Below, piece after piece: positions 27,282 through 35,112 of a stretch of 64,000 bases of DNA (its first letter is position 1; each line of letters opens with the position of its first letter). The notes below the pieces were generated by a model that made no database searches, was not told the origin of the DNA, and saw only the letters and a list, made by a program, of their open reading frames with translations. The stretch comes from Olivibacter sp. XZL3 (GTDB lineage Bacteria > Bacteroidota > Bacteroidia > Sphingobacteriales > Sphingobacteriaceae). The stretch is from positions 40,095-104,094 of the forward strand of contig NZ_SBJH01000011.1 of NCBI RefSeq assembly GCF_004368405.1, in the 5' to 3' direction. The translations under genes were made by a program, and so were the position numbers.

Positions 27282-27316
27282 CAGCTATCTCTCTGCCGGC
27301 AGGCTGGAGATAGCTG
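27282..27316. terminator. Hairpin between convergent prodh and HAD genes
   Basis: CAGCTATCTC (27282-27291) pairs perfectly with GAGATAGCTG (27307-27316); the 15-nt loop includes the self-complementary CTGCCGGCAG. It lies between two convergent genes and could end transcription from both sides, but neither flank has a long T-tract. Confidence 0.45.
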
Positions 27317-27369
27317 TTAATAAATCCATTAACTAGTTCCGACCGAAACAACAGGACACCTTAGCCCTT

Positions 27370-28002
27370 TTAAAGAAGCTTCCTTCTTTCGATCAGTTGC
27401 TCCAACGTATCTGGCGCCGTCAGCAATTCAGTCTGTATTCCGAGCTTTTTTGCAGTTGCCAAGTGCTGCGGACTGTCATCAATAAACAATGTCTTTTCCG
27501 GTATTAGCTGATGCGCATGCAGGACGTACTCAAAAATGTCAATATTCGGCTTCCTCATTCCCAATAAATGGGAATAATAGTCTTTCACAAAGAATCCACT
27601 ATTGTCTTCCAAAGCAAATTCTTTTTTTAAGTAATCCATAATAAAACCATAATGAATTTCATTGTTATTACTTAGCAAAAAAGTATTGTAACGGCTTTTT
27701 ATTTGCAACAGGAGGTCATGCCTGCCTGCGGGCACCCCTATGAGCAATGCGTTCCAAGCAGCGTTAATCTGTTCATCCGTCAAATCAGACTTCCCAGTAA
27801 GCGCTCTGATACCGTTCCTGAATTCGTCGGCACTTATTTTCCCCATATCAAAGTCGTCAAACAAGGCGCTCTGCGCAGTATGAGCGAACACCTTTTCTAC
27901 CTCCTTGATGCCCAAATCGGTAAAAGCCTTATGCGCCCGCGCGAAGTCGATCATAAAAATCACGTTGCCGTAATCGAAGATAATATTTTCAATATTTTGC
28001 AT
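27370..28002 (-). CDS. HAD-superfamily phosphatase (subfamily IA)
   Basis: A 210-aa haloacid-dehalogenase-like hydrolase. Motif I is FDYGNVIF (nucleophile Asp10), motif II is LLSNNNEI, motif III is RKPNIDIFEY and motif IV is FIDDSPQHLA. The DxGNV form of motif I is typical of YihX/epoxide-hydrolase-N-like HADs that dephosphorylate sugar phosphates. One HAD characteristic, an acidic residue two after the nucleophile, is replaced by Gly-Asn; this occurs in the subgroup but makes the exact activity uncertain. Confidence 0.9.
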   Translation of the reverse strand: MQNIENIIFDYGNVIFMIDFARAHKAFTDLGIKEVEKVFAHTAQSALFDDFDMGKISADEFRNGIRALTGKSDLTDEQINAAWNALLIGVPAGRHDLLLQIKSRYNTFLLSNNNEIHYGFIMDYLKKEFALEDNSGFFVKDYYSHLLGMRKPNIDIFEYVLHAHQLIPEKTLFIDDSPQHLATAKKLGIQTELLTAPDTLEQLIERRKLL

Positions 28003-28065
28003 AATTAATTTTAAAATGTGCCTACAAATATGTAAAATTGCACTCGCAAATCAGCAATGGTTGCC

Positions 28066-28139
28066 GCTCCTATAGCTCAGTTGGTTAGAGTAGAAGACTC
28101 ATAATCTTTTGGTCCCTGGTTCGAGCCCAGGTGGGAGCA
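28066..28139 (+). tRNA. tRNA with CAU anticodon (Met elongator or Ile2)
   Basis: A complete 74-nt cloverleaf: acceptor GCTCCTA/TGGGAGC, D-arm GCTC/GAGT, anticodon stem GAAGA/TCTTT with loop CTCATAA (anticodon CAT), T-arm CCTGG/CCAGG around TTCGAGC. CCA is not encoded (CCT follows). G1-C72 pairing excludes the initiator. C4-G69 and C5-G68 in the acceptor are features recognised by TilS in tRNA-Ile2 of E. coli, so this could decode AUA after lysidine modification rather than AUG. Confidence 0.93.
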
Positions 28140-28143
28140 CCTG

Positions 28144-28186
28144 AAGGGCAAATCGCTTTCAAGAGCTTTTTGCCCTTTTTTATTTG
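28144..28186 (+). terminator. Terminator downstream of the tRNA
   Basis: AAGGGCAAA (28144-28152) and TTTGCCCTT (28169-28177) form a 9-bp stem with a 16-nt loop followed by TTTTTATTT, 5 nt past the tRNA. Confidence 0.85.
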
Positions 28187-28283
28187 TAGCCGAGGAACGA
28201 CAGATTACCCGGGAGATGACGCAATGCTGCGCCGCTTGAAGGACCAATTGAAAGAAAACAGAAAAAACCCAAATAGCCATAAC

Positions 28284-28817
28284 ATGTCGACAATGGATTT
28301 AAGATACCCCATCGGACAGTTCGAAAAGCCGAATCTTATCGGTAAACAAGAACTTTCCAGTTGGATGGAAACAATAGCGCTATTTCCGAAAGAAATTGCT
28401 CAGGAAGTTACAACGCTAACGGACGAACAATTAGATACACCCTACAGAGATGGCGGCTGGACGGTAAGACAAGTCGTCCATCATTGTGCGGACAGCCATA
28501 TGAATGCTTTCATACGTTTTAAGCTGGCGCTTACAGAAACTGACCCCATTATCAAGCCTTATCATGAAGCATTATGGGCAGAATTGCCGGACAGCAAAAT
28601 TCACTTGGAGCCCTCGTTAAACCTTTTAAAAGGGTTACATGAGAGGTGGAGTAAATTACTTGAAAGCCTTGACGACGAAGACCTAAAAAGGACGTACGTT
28701 CATCCTGAACAAGGGCGACCGATCCCACTGGATGAAGTTATTGGCATGTATGCATGGCATTGCAACCACCATTTGGCGCATATTATCGTGCTAAAGAAAA
28801 ACAATGGTTGGGAATAG
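28284..28817 (+). CDS. YfiT-type bacillithiol transferase / DinB-superfamily hydrolase
   Basis: A 177-aa metal-dependent four-helix protein. It opens DLRYPIGQFEKP as in YfiT, and the metal-binding histidines fit VRQVVHHCADSHMNAF and MYAWHCNHHLAHI. The family contains bacillithiol S-transferases, but whether this organism makes bacillithiol cannot be told here. The frame is open back to 28131, inside the tRNA and its terminator, so I place the start at ATG 28284 (an alternative ATG is at 28293). It stands alone. Confidence 0.87.
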   Translation: MSTMDLRYPIGQFEKPNLIGKQELSSWMETIALFPKEIAQEVTTLTDEQLDTPYRDGGWTVRQVVHHCADSHMNAFIRFKLALTETDPIIKPYHEALWAELPDSKIHLEPSLNLLKGLHERWSKLLESLDDEDLKRTYVHPEQGRPIPLDEVIGMYAWHCNHHLAHIIVLKKNNGWE

Positions 28818-28951
28818 CTTTCACAAAGCTTTATGGATAAATTCCCATTTTGAGATCCCGTTCTAATCGTTCGTTCCATAATAAACCGTAATCTAATCAA
28901 AGGCAATTTTTTGTATTGGTTTTGCAAATGCACATCTGCCCACCCACAGGC

Positions 28952-29096
28952 CTATACATCTCGCATTCTTAATCTCCAAACTGCTATCAACAAAAATATT
29001 AAACCTGCACCTGCTGTCGCAAAAATATATTGTCGAATTTTGTATAACTTAGGGCATTGCCATAATGTACGATAACCGTGCTTAAAAAGACTAATA
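28952..29096 (-). pseudogene. Possible remnant of a membrane protein C-terminus
   Basis: On the minus strand an open stretch without a start reads CPKLYKIRQY and then a hydrophobic segment (IFATAGAGLIFLLIAVW) ending RLRMRDV-stop at 28952. It looks like a last transmembrane helix with a positive cytoplasmic tail. I do not recognise the family. The gap 28818-29241 holds nothing else but the SDR fragment below. Confidence 0.25.
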
Positions 29097-29217
29097 ATGG
29101 AATCCTATAAGGAGCACATATTTATCGGTGGTTCAGGGGCTCTCGGCAAAGCGCTTACTGTTTTTCTTAAAATTGCCGGATAAAGTGACTGTAATCGGGG
29201 CTAACAATAAAGAGTAA
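29097..29217 (+). pseudogene. Frameshifted N-terminal fragment of an SDR-like gene
   Basis: From ATG 29097 the frame reads MESYKEHIFIGGSGALGKAL and stops at 29181-29183. One frame over, PDKVTVIGANNKE continues to a stop at 29215-29217. Joined, they form a beta-alpha-beta dinucleotide-binding start (GGSGALG glycine motif, then a second strand VTVIG). The remainder of the protein is missing. It lies directly upstream of an intact SDR gene. Confidence 0.55.
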
Positions 29218-29241
29218 ACCTGCAATAAATTAATAGATTAG

Positions 29242-29985
29242 ATGAAAACCATGCTGATAACAGGCGCAAGCCGGGGAATAGGTGCCGCAACAGCCCTCCT
29301 TGCCGCCCAAAATGGCTACGCAGTAGCGGTCAATTACCAAAAAAACAAAACAGCCGCCGATGGTGTAGTGAAGCAGATCCTTTCACAGGGAGGAAAAGCC
29401 TTTGCGATCCAAGCCGACGTTTCCAAAGAAAATGAGATTGTTCGCCTATTTTCTGCAGTGGATAACCACTTTGGAAGTCTCCATTGCCTGATTAATAATG
29501 CGGGAATACTGGAGCACCAAAAGAAATTCGTTGATTTAGATTATGACAGATTGCAACGGATGTTTAACACCAACGTTCTTGGTCCGTTTCTCTGCTGTAA
29601 AGAGGCCGTTAAACGCATGTCCACAAAGTTGGGTGGCGAAGGCGGGACCATTGTCAATGTTTCCTCCATTGCCTCTCGAACCGGAGCGCCTTTTGAATAC
29701 ACCGATTATGCAGCTACCAAAGGAGCGTTAGATACCTTGACGATCGGTTTGTCTAAAGAGGTAGCGGAAGAAGGTGTCCGCGTAAATGCCGTTCGTCCTG
29801 CATTTATTCATACCGATATCCATGCCGATGGTGGAGAACCAAACCGGATTGAGCGGATAAAAGAAAGTATTCCACTTAAACGAGGGGGATTGGCGGAAGA
29901 GGTTGCGGAAGCTATTCTCTGGCTGGCGTCAGAGAAATCATCCTATTCGACAGGTATTTTCATTGATGTGACAGGTGGTAAATAA
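29242..29985 (+). CDS. Short-chain dehydrogenase/reductase
   Basis: A classical 247-aa SDR: cofactor motif TGASRGIG at residues 7-14, NNAG segment (LINNAGILEHQ), catalytic Ser in VNVSSIAS and Tyr/Lys in YTDYAATKGALD, and the C-terminal GIFIDVTGGK. Such enzymes reduce carbonyls or oxidise alcohols with NAD(P)H; resemblance to glucose-1-dehydrogenase and FabG-like groups does not define the substrate. Complete and intact, unlike the two SDR fragments nearby (29097 and 30830). Confidence 0.92.
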   Translation: MKTMLITGASRGIGAATALLAAQNGYAVAVNYQKNKTAADGVVKQILSQGGKAFAIQADVSKENEIVRLFSAVDNHFGSLHCLINNAGILEHQKKFVDLDYDRLQRMFNTNVLGPFLCCKEAVKRMSTKLGGEGGTIVNVSSIASRTGAPFEYTDYAATKGALDTLTIGLSKEVAEEGVRVNAVRPAFIHTDIHADGGEPNRIERIKESIPLKRGGLAEEVAEAILWLASEKSSYSTGIFIDVTGGK

Positions 29986-30003
29986 TTAAAAGATAGGCAC
30001 GTA

Positions 30004-30188
30004 ATGACAGTCGTAAACAGACAGTTGGTTCATTTTCCTACCACATCGGACAAATCGTGTATATCGCGAAAATGATAAAAAACGAGGATTGGCAAACACT
30101 CTCCATCGCTCGGAACAAGTCTGCACAATACAATGAACGAAAGTTTGAACAAGATAGAGAAAGAAGGCATTTTACCAACGATTTTTAG
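30004..30188 (+). pseudogene. Frameshifted C-terminal remnant of a DUF1572/DinB-type gene
   Basis: From ATG 30004 a frame begins MTVVNRQLVHF; near base 30038 the likely reading shifts and continues YHIGQIVYIAKMIKNEDWQ, then SIARNKSAQYNERKF, to a stop at 30186-30188. The pattern NRQL-H-YHIGQIV-AKM is what I recall of the C-terminal half of DUF1572 proteins (DinB superfamily). The N-terminal half is absent. A search of the repaired 61-residue sequence would decide. Confidence 0.55.
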
Positions 30189-30204
30189 ACTATAACAATG
30201 AGAT

Positions 30205-30507
30205 ATGATTAAGATTCAGGAAAAACAAGCAATTGAAAAGCTGGCACAATCGGGAAAGGAATTTATTTCCTTGCTTGACGTAAACAATCTATCAGTCGAA
30301 ATTTACAAACCCGATCTGGTGGATAAGCAGAAGCCCCATGACCGGGATGAATTTTATGTCATCATCTCCGGCTCAGGTATTTTTGAATTGGACGGAAAAA
30401 CTACACCTTTTCAAAAAGGCGACTTTCTCTTCGTTCCAGCTTTTGTAGAACATCGGTTTATCGAATTTTCAGATGACTTTACGACCTGGGTCTTTTTTAT
30501 AAAATAG
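30205..30507 (+). CDS. Small cupin-domain protein
   Basis: A 100-aa single-domain cupin. Motif 1 is degenerate (KPHDRDEFYVIISGSGIFE, with His, Asp and Glu as likely metal ligands) and motif 2 is GDFLFVPAFVEHRF. Small cupins of this kind bind metals or small ligands; no specific function can be assigned. It follows the DUF1572 remnant by 16 nt and is followed by the 11-base repeat array. Confidence 0.85.
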   Translation: MIKIQEKQAIEKLAQSGKEFISLLDVNNLSVEIYKPDLVDKQKPHDRDEFYVIISGSGIFELDGKTTPFQKGDFLFVPAFVEHRFIEFSDDFTTWVFFIK

Positions 30508-30570
30508 CGGTGCACGCCTCGCCAGTTTTTCCAAAACCAGTGTGTACCTGCACGTTGTTTTCGTCGGCAT

Positions 30571-30683
30571 TTCTTCGACTGTTCTTCGAGTGCTCTTCGG
30601 GAAAGCTTCGGGAATGAGTCGAAGCCGACTCGAAGCGCTGTCGAAGCGGACCCGAACAAGTGTCGAAGCATTCCCGAAGAACG
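30571..30683. repeat. 11-base tandem array with a central orientation switch
   Basis: Ten units of 11 bases (two of them 12 and 13). Units 1-4 carry TTCG (TTCTTCGACTG, TTCTTCGAGTG, CTCTTCGGGAAAG, CTTCGGGAATGA). Units 5-10 carry the complement (GTCGAAGCCGA, CTCGAAGCGCT, GTCGAAGCGGA, CCCGAACAAGT, GTCGAAGCATT, CCCGAAGAACG). CTTCGGGAATG (30606-30616) and CATTCCCGAAG (30669-30679) are perfect inverted copies. The whole spacer 30508-30829 is otherwise empty. Confidence 0.8.
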
Positions 30684-30829
30684 AACGGGTATCAGAGAAG
30701 GCCAGATGTGCTGAACAGGAAAGGGCGCTTCTTTATAGCTAAAATCTATAAAGGTGCTCACTTAGTTATTGATGATATCGTTCCTCTTTTAAAAACCAAA
30801 ATCTATTAAAACACTAGAAATACTATCAT

Positions 30830-31219
30830 GTGCCCGAAATGAATGATGGCGGCAGTATCATCAACACGTCATCGGTAGCCGGCCTGACCGGCACGGCCTC
30901 TATGAGCGCTTATATCACCAGTAAACATGTCGTGATCGGCATTACGCGTACCATCGCCTTGGAAGCAGCGCCAAAAAAGATACGGGTAAATTCGGTTCAT
31001 CCTTCGCCGGTTGATAACCGGATGATGTGGTCATTGGAAGAAGGGTTCTCCCCCGGCGCCGGAGAGGATGTAAAAAAAGGCTTCGAAGCGGCAATCCCCT
31101 TGAACAGATACGCCACCAACGAAGATATCGCCAAAGGTGTACTTTTTCTCGCATCGGACGACAGTCAGTTTATAACAGGCACAAAATTGGTGATCGATGG
31201 TGGGATGACGATGACTTAG
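30830..31219 (+). pseudogene. N-terminally truncated SDR gene
   Basis: The frame (GTG at 30830) starts at what would be about residue 125 of a classical SDR (PEMNDGGSIINTSSVAG), retains catalytic Ser and YITSK (Tyr, Lys), and ends normally at FITGTKLVIDGGMTM. The whole nucleotide-binding half (TGxxxGxG, NNAG) is missing, and I find it in no frame immediately upstream. At 129 aa it cannot bind NAD(P) in the usual way, so I treat it as a relic, although its remaining frame is undamaged. Confidence 0.75.
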
Positions 31220-31356
31220 TTCCATTGAATGTTCGGCGGCTGTTAGGGTTTGTATTTAACTGTTTATGGATGACTGGTAGAAAAGGCCCTGTAGTCGTCC
31301 GGCCGCCGAATGACGTTATCTCACGCACAAAGGTGTTGCAGCTCAGTTTATATTTT

Positions 31357-31384
31357 TTTGCGAGATGGTAAAATTGTAGATTTG
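31357..31384 (+). promoter_or_regulatory. Promoter of the YoaK-family gene
   Basis: TTTG (31357-31360), 16-nt spacer, TAGATTTG (31377-31384), one base shorter than the usual spacing. Start of transcription near 31388, 16 nt before the ATG. An inverted pair TTCGGCGGC/GCCGCCGAA (31232-31240, 31302-31310) lies upstream in the same gap. Confidence 0.5.
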
Positions 31385-31403
31385 GGTCAAATGAAATCGA
31401 TCC

Positions 31404-32144
31404 ATGTTTAGGCACAAAGGAAAACGCCGCACCTATTCCCACAATATTAAATTAGCTTCCATCTTGTCCTGCGTCGCGGGCCTGGTCAACATTACAGGTG
31501 TATTAGGAATAAACACGTTAACTACCAACGTAACGGGACATTTTGCTTTTTTCTCTCAACAATTGTTTTTGAAAAATCACAGTATGTCTTTCACCTTTCT
31601 TGGCTATATACTATGCTTTTTGTTCGGTGCGTTTGTTTCCGGCTTGATTACCGAATGGGCATCAAAACAAAAATCACATATACCTTACGTCCTTCCGGTA
31701 TTTATAGAAATTGTCGTTTTATTGGCGGTCGCTCTTTCTGCTTCTTCTCTATCTTATCCCAATGTAATCGCATCCGCTTTATTGTTCGCTATGGGGCTTC
31801 AAAATGCTTTGGTAACGCGTATATCACAATCGGTTGTCAGAACTACACACCTGACTGGCCTTTTTACCGATTTGGGGACGGCATTATCGCAATTATTTTT
31901 CTTTAAACAGGAGGCAGATAAAATATCCTTACGTAAAAATATCTTCTTAAAACTTACGATTATAGCCTGCTTTTTCCTAGGAGGCATCATAGGTGCCTTC
32001 GTTTATCGATATATTGGAATCAGAACCTTGTTCTTGCCGATCAGCATGCTGGTAATCGCCCTTTGGTATGACCGTCTATTGTTCCGTTACTATCATTTGA
32101 AAAGAAAATTTATCCATACAGAGAAAATGCATCATAAAAACTGA
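31404..32144 (+). CDS. YoaK family (DUF1275) membrane protein
   Basis: A 246-aa integral membrane protein with about six hydrophobic segments (for example ILSCVAGLVNITGVLG, FLGYILCFLFGAFVSGL, YVLPVFIEIVVLLAVAL). Family-typical signatures are NVTGHFAFF near residue 45, GLQNALVTRIS, and VVRTTHLTGLFTDLG. DUF1275 proteins are widespread and their function is unknown; a transport role is assumed only from topology. Single gene with its own promoter and a hairpin terminator. Confidence 0.9.
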   Translation: MFRHKGKRRTYSHNIKLASILSCVAGLVNITGVLGINTLTTNVTGHFAFFSQQLFLKNHSMSFTFLGYILCFLFGAFVSGLITEWASKQKSHIPYVLPVFIEIVVLLAVALSASSLSYPNVIASALLFAMGLQNALVTRISQSVVRTTHLTGLFTDLGTALSQLFFFKQEADKISLRKNIFLKLTIIACFFLGGIIGAFVYRYIGIRTLFLPISMLVIALWYDRLLFRYYHLKRKFIHTEKMHHKN

Positions 32145-32157
32145 TGGCTATTTAAGG

Positions 32158-32205
32158 GATAATAAGTTATCTGCGCCGAATAAAAAGTAACCTATTATCT
32201 TTTAT
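32158..32205 (+). terminator. Hairpin terminator after the YoaK-family gene
   Basis: GATAATA-A-GTTA (32158-32169) pairs with TAAC-C-TATTATC (32188-32199), one mismatch, followed by TTTTATC. It lies between two convergent genes. Confidence 0.5.
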
Positions 32206-32301
32206 CTCCATACAAAGATACAACAAACGCCACATGGTTGTATATATTTTATTGCTATTTACATACAGCTAGATATGACCATATATTCTATGAGTGCCGA
32301 C

Positions 32302-33165
32302 TTACAGGGAAGCCTTACGCCCTAGGCCGCTATTCAGAAACTGTTGCCTGTATGTTTTCGGACTGATACCTTTCTGCCGTTTAAAGAACCTGTTTAAATG
32401 ACTTTCGTCTGTAAAACCAAACTCTACGACGAGCTCGTTAATGCGTCGGTCGCTATGCTCCAGGCGATGTGTTATCAGTGTGGTTTTATATTGGGCAATA
32501 TAGGATTGCATTGTTTCACCACAATGTTTTTTGAAATAGCGCCCAAGGTAATTCGCTGAAATGCCAAAACGACTGCAGATCGCTTCCGCCCGAATTCTGT
32601 CAGGTTCGTAGATATTGGACTGGATGTAATTCAGTATATCTACGATCTTTTCCTCCGACCCGCCATTTATTTTTTCGGGCATATACTTTGCTATATTCCT
32701 TGCCACCACCACAATCATCGTATTTACCAACTGCTGCGTGATTTCTCTGTCGTACAGGTCGCGATTTACCGCTTCCCTCACCAAGGCTTCGATTAGTGCA
32801 CCGACTAAGCTTCTATCCGTCTGGTTTTTCAGGATGCATCCGGGCCGGTGGTTGGCGTTTTGTAAAATAAACTCCAGCCGCTGGATATTTTCCGTTTGCA
32901 GGGCATTCGATTGGATATAAATGTTATTGAACTGCAAAAAGAAAAATTGCGTGGTCCTCTCCACTTCAAAAGAATGGCGAATCTGTGGGCTGATTAGAAA
33001 CAGATGTCCGGGCTGGTAAGGGAATTTATGCTCGCTGACACAGTGTTTTCCGTGACCTGAAAGGATATACACCAATTGAAAAAAGCTATGCGTATGTTCT
33101 ATTGGACATTCTTCCAAGGTTCTTACGCTGATCGAAAACGGCTCATACAGATTTTTTTCCCTCAT
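32302..33165 (-). CDS. AraC-family transcriptional regulator
   Basis: A 287-aa regulator with an N-terminal cupin-like sensor (EHTHSFFQLVYILSGHG, KFPYQPGHLFLISPQIRHSF) and a C-terminal double helix-turn-helix (ICSRFGISANYLGRYFKKHCG, then VVEFGFTDESHLNRFFKRQKG). I place the start at the ATG at 33165 (MREKNLYEPF); the open frame back to 33237 adds a hydrophobic leader unlikely in a DNA-binding protein. It is divergent from the quinone reductase gene, which it probably controls from the shared 93-nt gap. Confidence 0.9.
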   Translation of the reverse strand: MREKNLYEPFSISVRTLEECPIEHTHSFFQLVYILSGHGKHCVSEHKFPYQPGHLFLISPQIRHSFEVERTTQFFFLQFNNIYIQSNALQTENIQRLEFILQNANHRPGCILKNQTDRSLVGALIEALVREAVNRDLYDREITQQLVNTMIVVVARNIAKYMPEKINGGSEEKIVDILNYIQSNIYEPDRIRAEAICSRFGISANYLGRYFKKHCGETMQSYIAQYKTTLITHRLEHSDRRINELVVEFGFTDESHLNRFFKRQKGISPKTYRQQFLNSGLGRKASL

Positions 33166-33258
33166 TCCGTAAATATACCGATTTATAGAAAAAATATACA
33201 GACATAATAATGAAATTATGTAGAAATTTGCTTTCACAAAAGAATTAAAGATTGAAAC

Positions 33259-33930
33259 ATGAAGATATTAATTGTATTAGCACATCCCGAACCAGAAAGC
33301 TTCAATGGAGCACTCTTTCAGACGGCCATTGAAACGTTGAAAATGAAAGGCCATGAAATCAGGACTTCCGATCTGTATAGCATGCGATTCAATCCGATCT
33401 CAGATCGGCACAATTTCACTACGGTCAAGGATCCAAGTTTTCTGAAACTAGGCATGGAAGAAATTTATGCAACCGAGCACGATGGTTTCGCGCCTGATAT
33501 TAAAACTGAACAGGACAAGCTAGAATGGTGTGATCTGATGATTTGGCAATTCCCCTTGTGGTGGTTTTCCGTCCCTGCAATTTTAAAGGGCTGGACTGAT
33601 CGCGTTTTTGCTGCCGGAAAAGTTTATGGGGCCGGACGCATTCCTTATGTAAGCGGAAAATTTTCAGGGAAGAAAGCCCTGCTGTCCATCACCACCGGTA
33701 GCCCGGAAGGGCATTATTTAAAAGACGGCCCCTACGGCGATATCAACAATATTCTGAAGCCCATTCATCGCGGCATTTTCGAGTACACGGGTTTTTCAGT
33801 ATTACAACCGCAACTCAGCTATTCCGTTGCACACATTATGGAAGAAGAAAGACTTGCCTTGTTGAATAAATGGAGTAAAAGACTTGAAAAGGTGTTTCAA
33901 GAAGATACCCTGAATGTGGGCAAATATTAA
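33259..33930 (+). CDS. NAD(P)H-dependent flavodoxin-fold oxidoreductase
   Basis: A 223-aa protein of the NQO1/MdaB/KefF family: N-terminal flavodoxin-like motif ILIVLAHPEPESFNGALF, the FMN/FAD-loop segment WQFPLWWFSVPAILKGWTDRVF and TTGSPEGHY. These enzymes reduce quinones or electrophiles by two electrons and protect against electrophile stress. The divergent AraC gene is the likely regulator. The gene is followed by a 390-nt gap containing an AraC relic. Confidence 0.9.
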   Translation: MKILIVLAHPEPESFNGALFQTAIETLKMKGHEIRTSDLYSMRFNPISDRHNFTTVKDPSFLKLGMEEIYATEHDGFAPDIKTEQDKLEWCDLMIWQFPLWWFSVPAILKGWTDRVFAAGKVYGAGRIPYVSGKFSGKKALLSITTGSPEGHYLKDGPYGDINNILKPIHRGIFEYTGFSVLQPQLSYSVAHIMEEERLALLNKWSKRLEKVFQEDTLNVGKY

Positions 33931-34024
33931 ATGTAAATCAGGGGCTACAGAAGCCCCCCTGACCGTGGCCCGCAACAGCTCAGCCCCAAAATGTATTAAC
34001 GCAAGTTAAACTTTGTGAGCAAAA

Positions 34025-34130
34025 TCAATTAAACGACTGCCGAAATTCCAAGGGCGAAAAATCGGTTTTTATCTTAAAGAACTTACTGAACGGTTGTGGA
34101 AATGGAACTTTATCGACGTAACAGAAATCC
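34025..34130 (-). pseudogene. Remnant of an AraC-family C-terminus
   Basis: On the minus strand the end of an HTH domain reads FPQPFSKFFKIKTDFSPLEF and then RQSFN-stop (34025-34027), matching the second HTH of AraC-family proteins (FSKFFKKxTGxSPxEFR). Upstream codons are open for only a few more residues (to about 34130). No start or first HTH remains. The rest of gap 33931-34323 shows no gene; bases 34110-34208 on + read open without a start and are unrecognised. Confidence 0.55.
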
Positions 34131-34323
34131 ATGCCGAAAAATTAGAAATCAGAACGGAAAATTCTACATTCCTGAAGCCGGATATTTTGGAAAATATACC
34201 AGGGAATTGAACTTAAAATAGGAGACTTTTTTAAGTTCAATTCCAGCATCTAGTACAGATATAATACAAAGATAGCAGGAATGGAAAACGAATGAAATCT
34301 AAATTAAAAGCCATCATTCAATA

Positions 34324-35112
34324 CTAACGGAATTTCAGCTCCACGTATACCGGCAAGTGATCCGATGCGTATTGTTCATCAATAACTTCATGCCTTACGA
34401 CCTCAAACCGCCCTTTCGGTCTGAACATAATGAAATCGATTTCCCGGTTCGGTGATTCGACTGGTATGGTAAAACCCTTATTAATGGCGCTCCGCTGAAA
34501 ATGCGCGTCCAGCTGACGGACGGCCTCACTGTCGGGCTTCGCGTTAAAATCACCGCCCAATATCATGGGGTAGTCTAATTCAGCCGTCAAGTCGGCAATA
34601 TGCCGCACTTGCAACAATCTATTTTCGGCTTTCAGATCGAGATGCGTACAAGCAAAAATCACCCGTTTTCCGGCATGTGGCTCCACAACGGCCATGGCTA
34701 TGGTTCGCGGCTCCCCGCCTACCCCTTCAGCCATCGGTAGCGGATGCTTTTCAGTGCTGATAAACGGATGCTTGGAAAGAATGGCAACGCCGTATTCCCC
34801 ACCCTGGTGATCGATCGCCTTAGCAAAATAATGACGCATACCGGTAAGTCGGCCCAATTCCTCAGCCTGATCAGAGTCTGCGCCCGAGCGTTCGGTTCGC
34901 ACATCCACTTCTTGCAGTGCCACCAATTCCGCTCCGCTATCGCGAATAACGCGAGCGATAGCTTCCAGATCGATGTGATCCGCCTTGGATGGCGGATTTG
35001 CATGGTGGATGTTATAGGTAAGTGTTTTCAAAGACTGTGCATAGCCCGAAATTGCCGAAAAGAGCAACAGGACACAGATAAAAATCATACATTGATAGCG
35101 ATTGTTCTTCAT
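34324..35112 (-). CDS. Secreted endonuclease/exonuclease/phosphatase-family protein
   Basis: A 262-aa protein with a signal peptide (about residues 8-25, cleavage near GYAQ) and the EEP fold. Catalytic and metal residues appear in LTYNIHHANP, ALQEVDVRTERS, ACTHLDLKAENR, MILGGDFNAKPDS and the terminal YASDHLPVYVELKF. The fold includes nucleases, sphingomyelinases and inositol phosphatases; in Bacteroidota secreted forms the substrate is generally unknown. The gene stands alone. Confidence 0.92.
   Translation of the reverse strand: MKNNRYQCMIFICVLLLFSAISGYAQSLKTLTYNIHHANPPSKADHIDLEAIARVIRDSGAELVALQEVDVRTERSGADSDQAEELGRLTGMRHYFAKAIDHQGGEYGVAILSKHPFISTEKHPLPMAEGVGGEPRTIAMAVVEPHAGKRVIFACTHLDLKAENRLLQVRHIADLTAELDYPMILGGDFNAKPDSEAVRQLDAHFQRSAINKGFTIPVESPNREIDFIMFRPKGRFEVVRHEVIDEQYASDHLPVYVELKFR

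Noticed and set aside
28131-28283. N-terminal extension of the YfiT-type gene
   Set aside because: It would begin inside the tRNA and read through the terminator; the YfiT-like sequence begins at 28284.
30542-30742. 66-codon frame across the 11-base array (and the antisense 116-codon frame)
   Set aside because: The frame is only open because the repeat lacks stops; an 11-base period is not codon-like.
33166-33237. Upstream start for the AraC regulator with a hydrophobic leader
   Set aside because: A membrane-type leader does not fit a soluble cupin-HTH regulator, and it would fill the divergent promoter gap.
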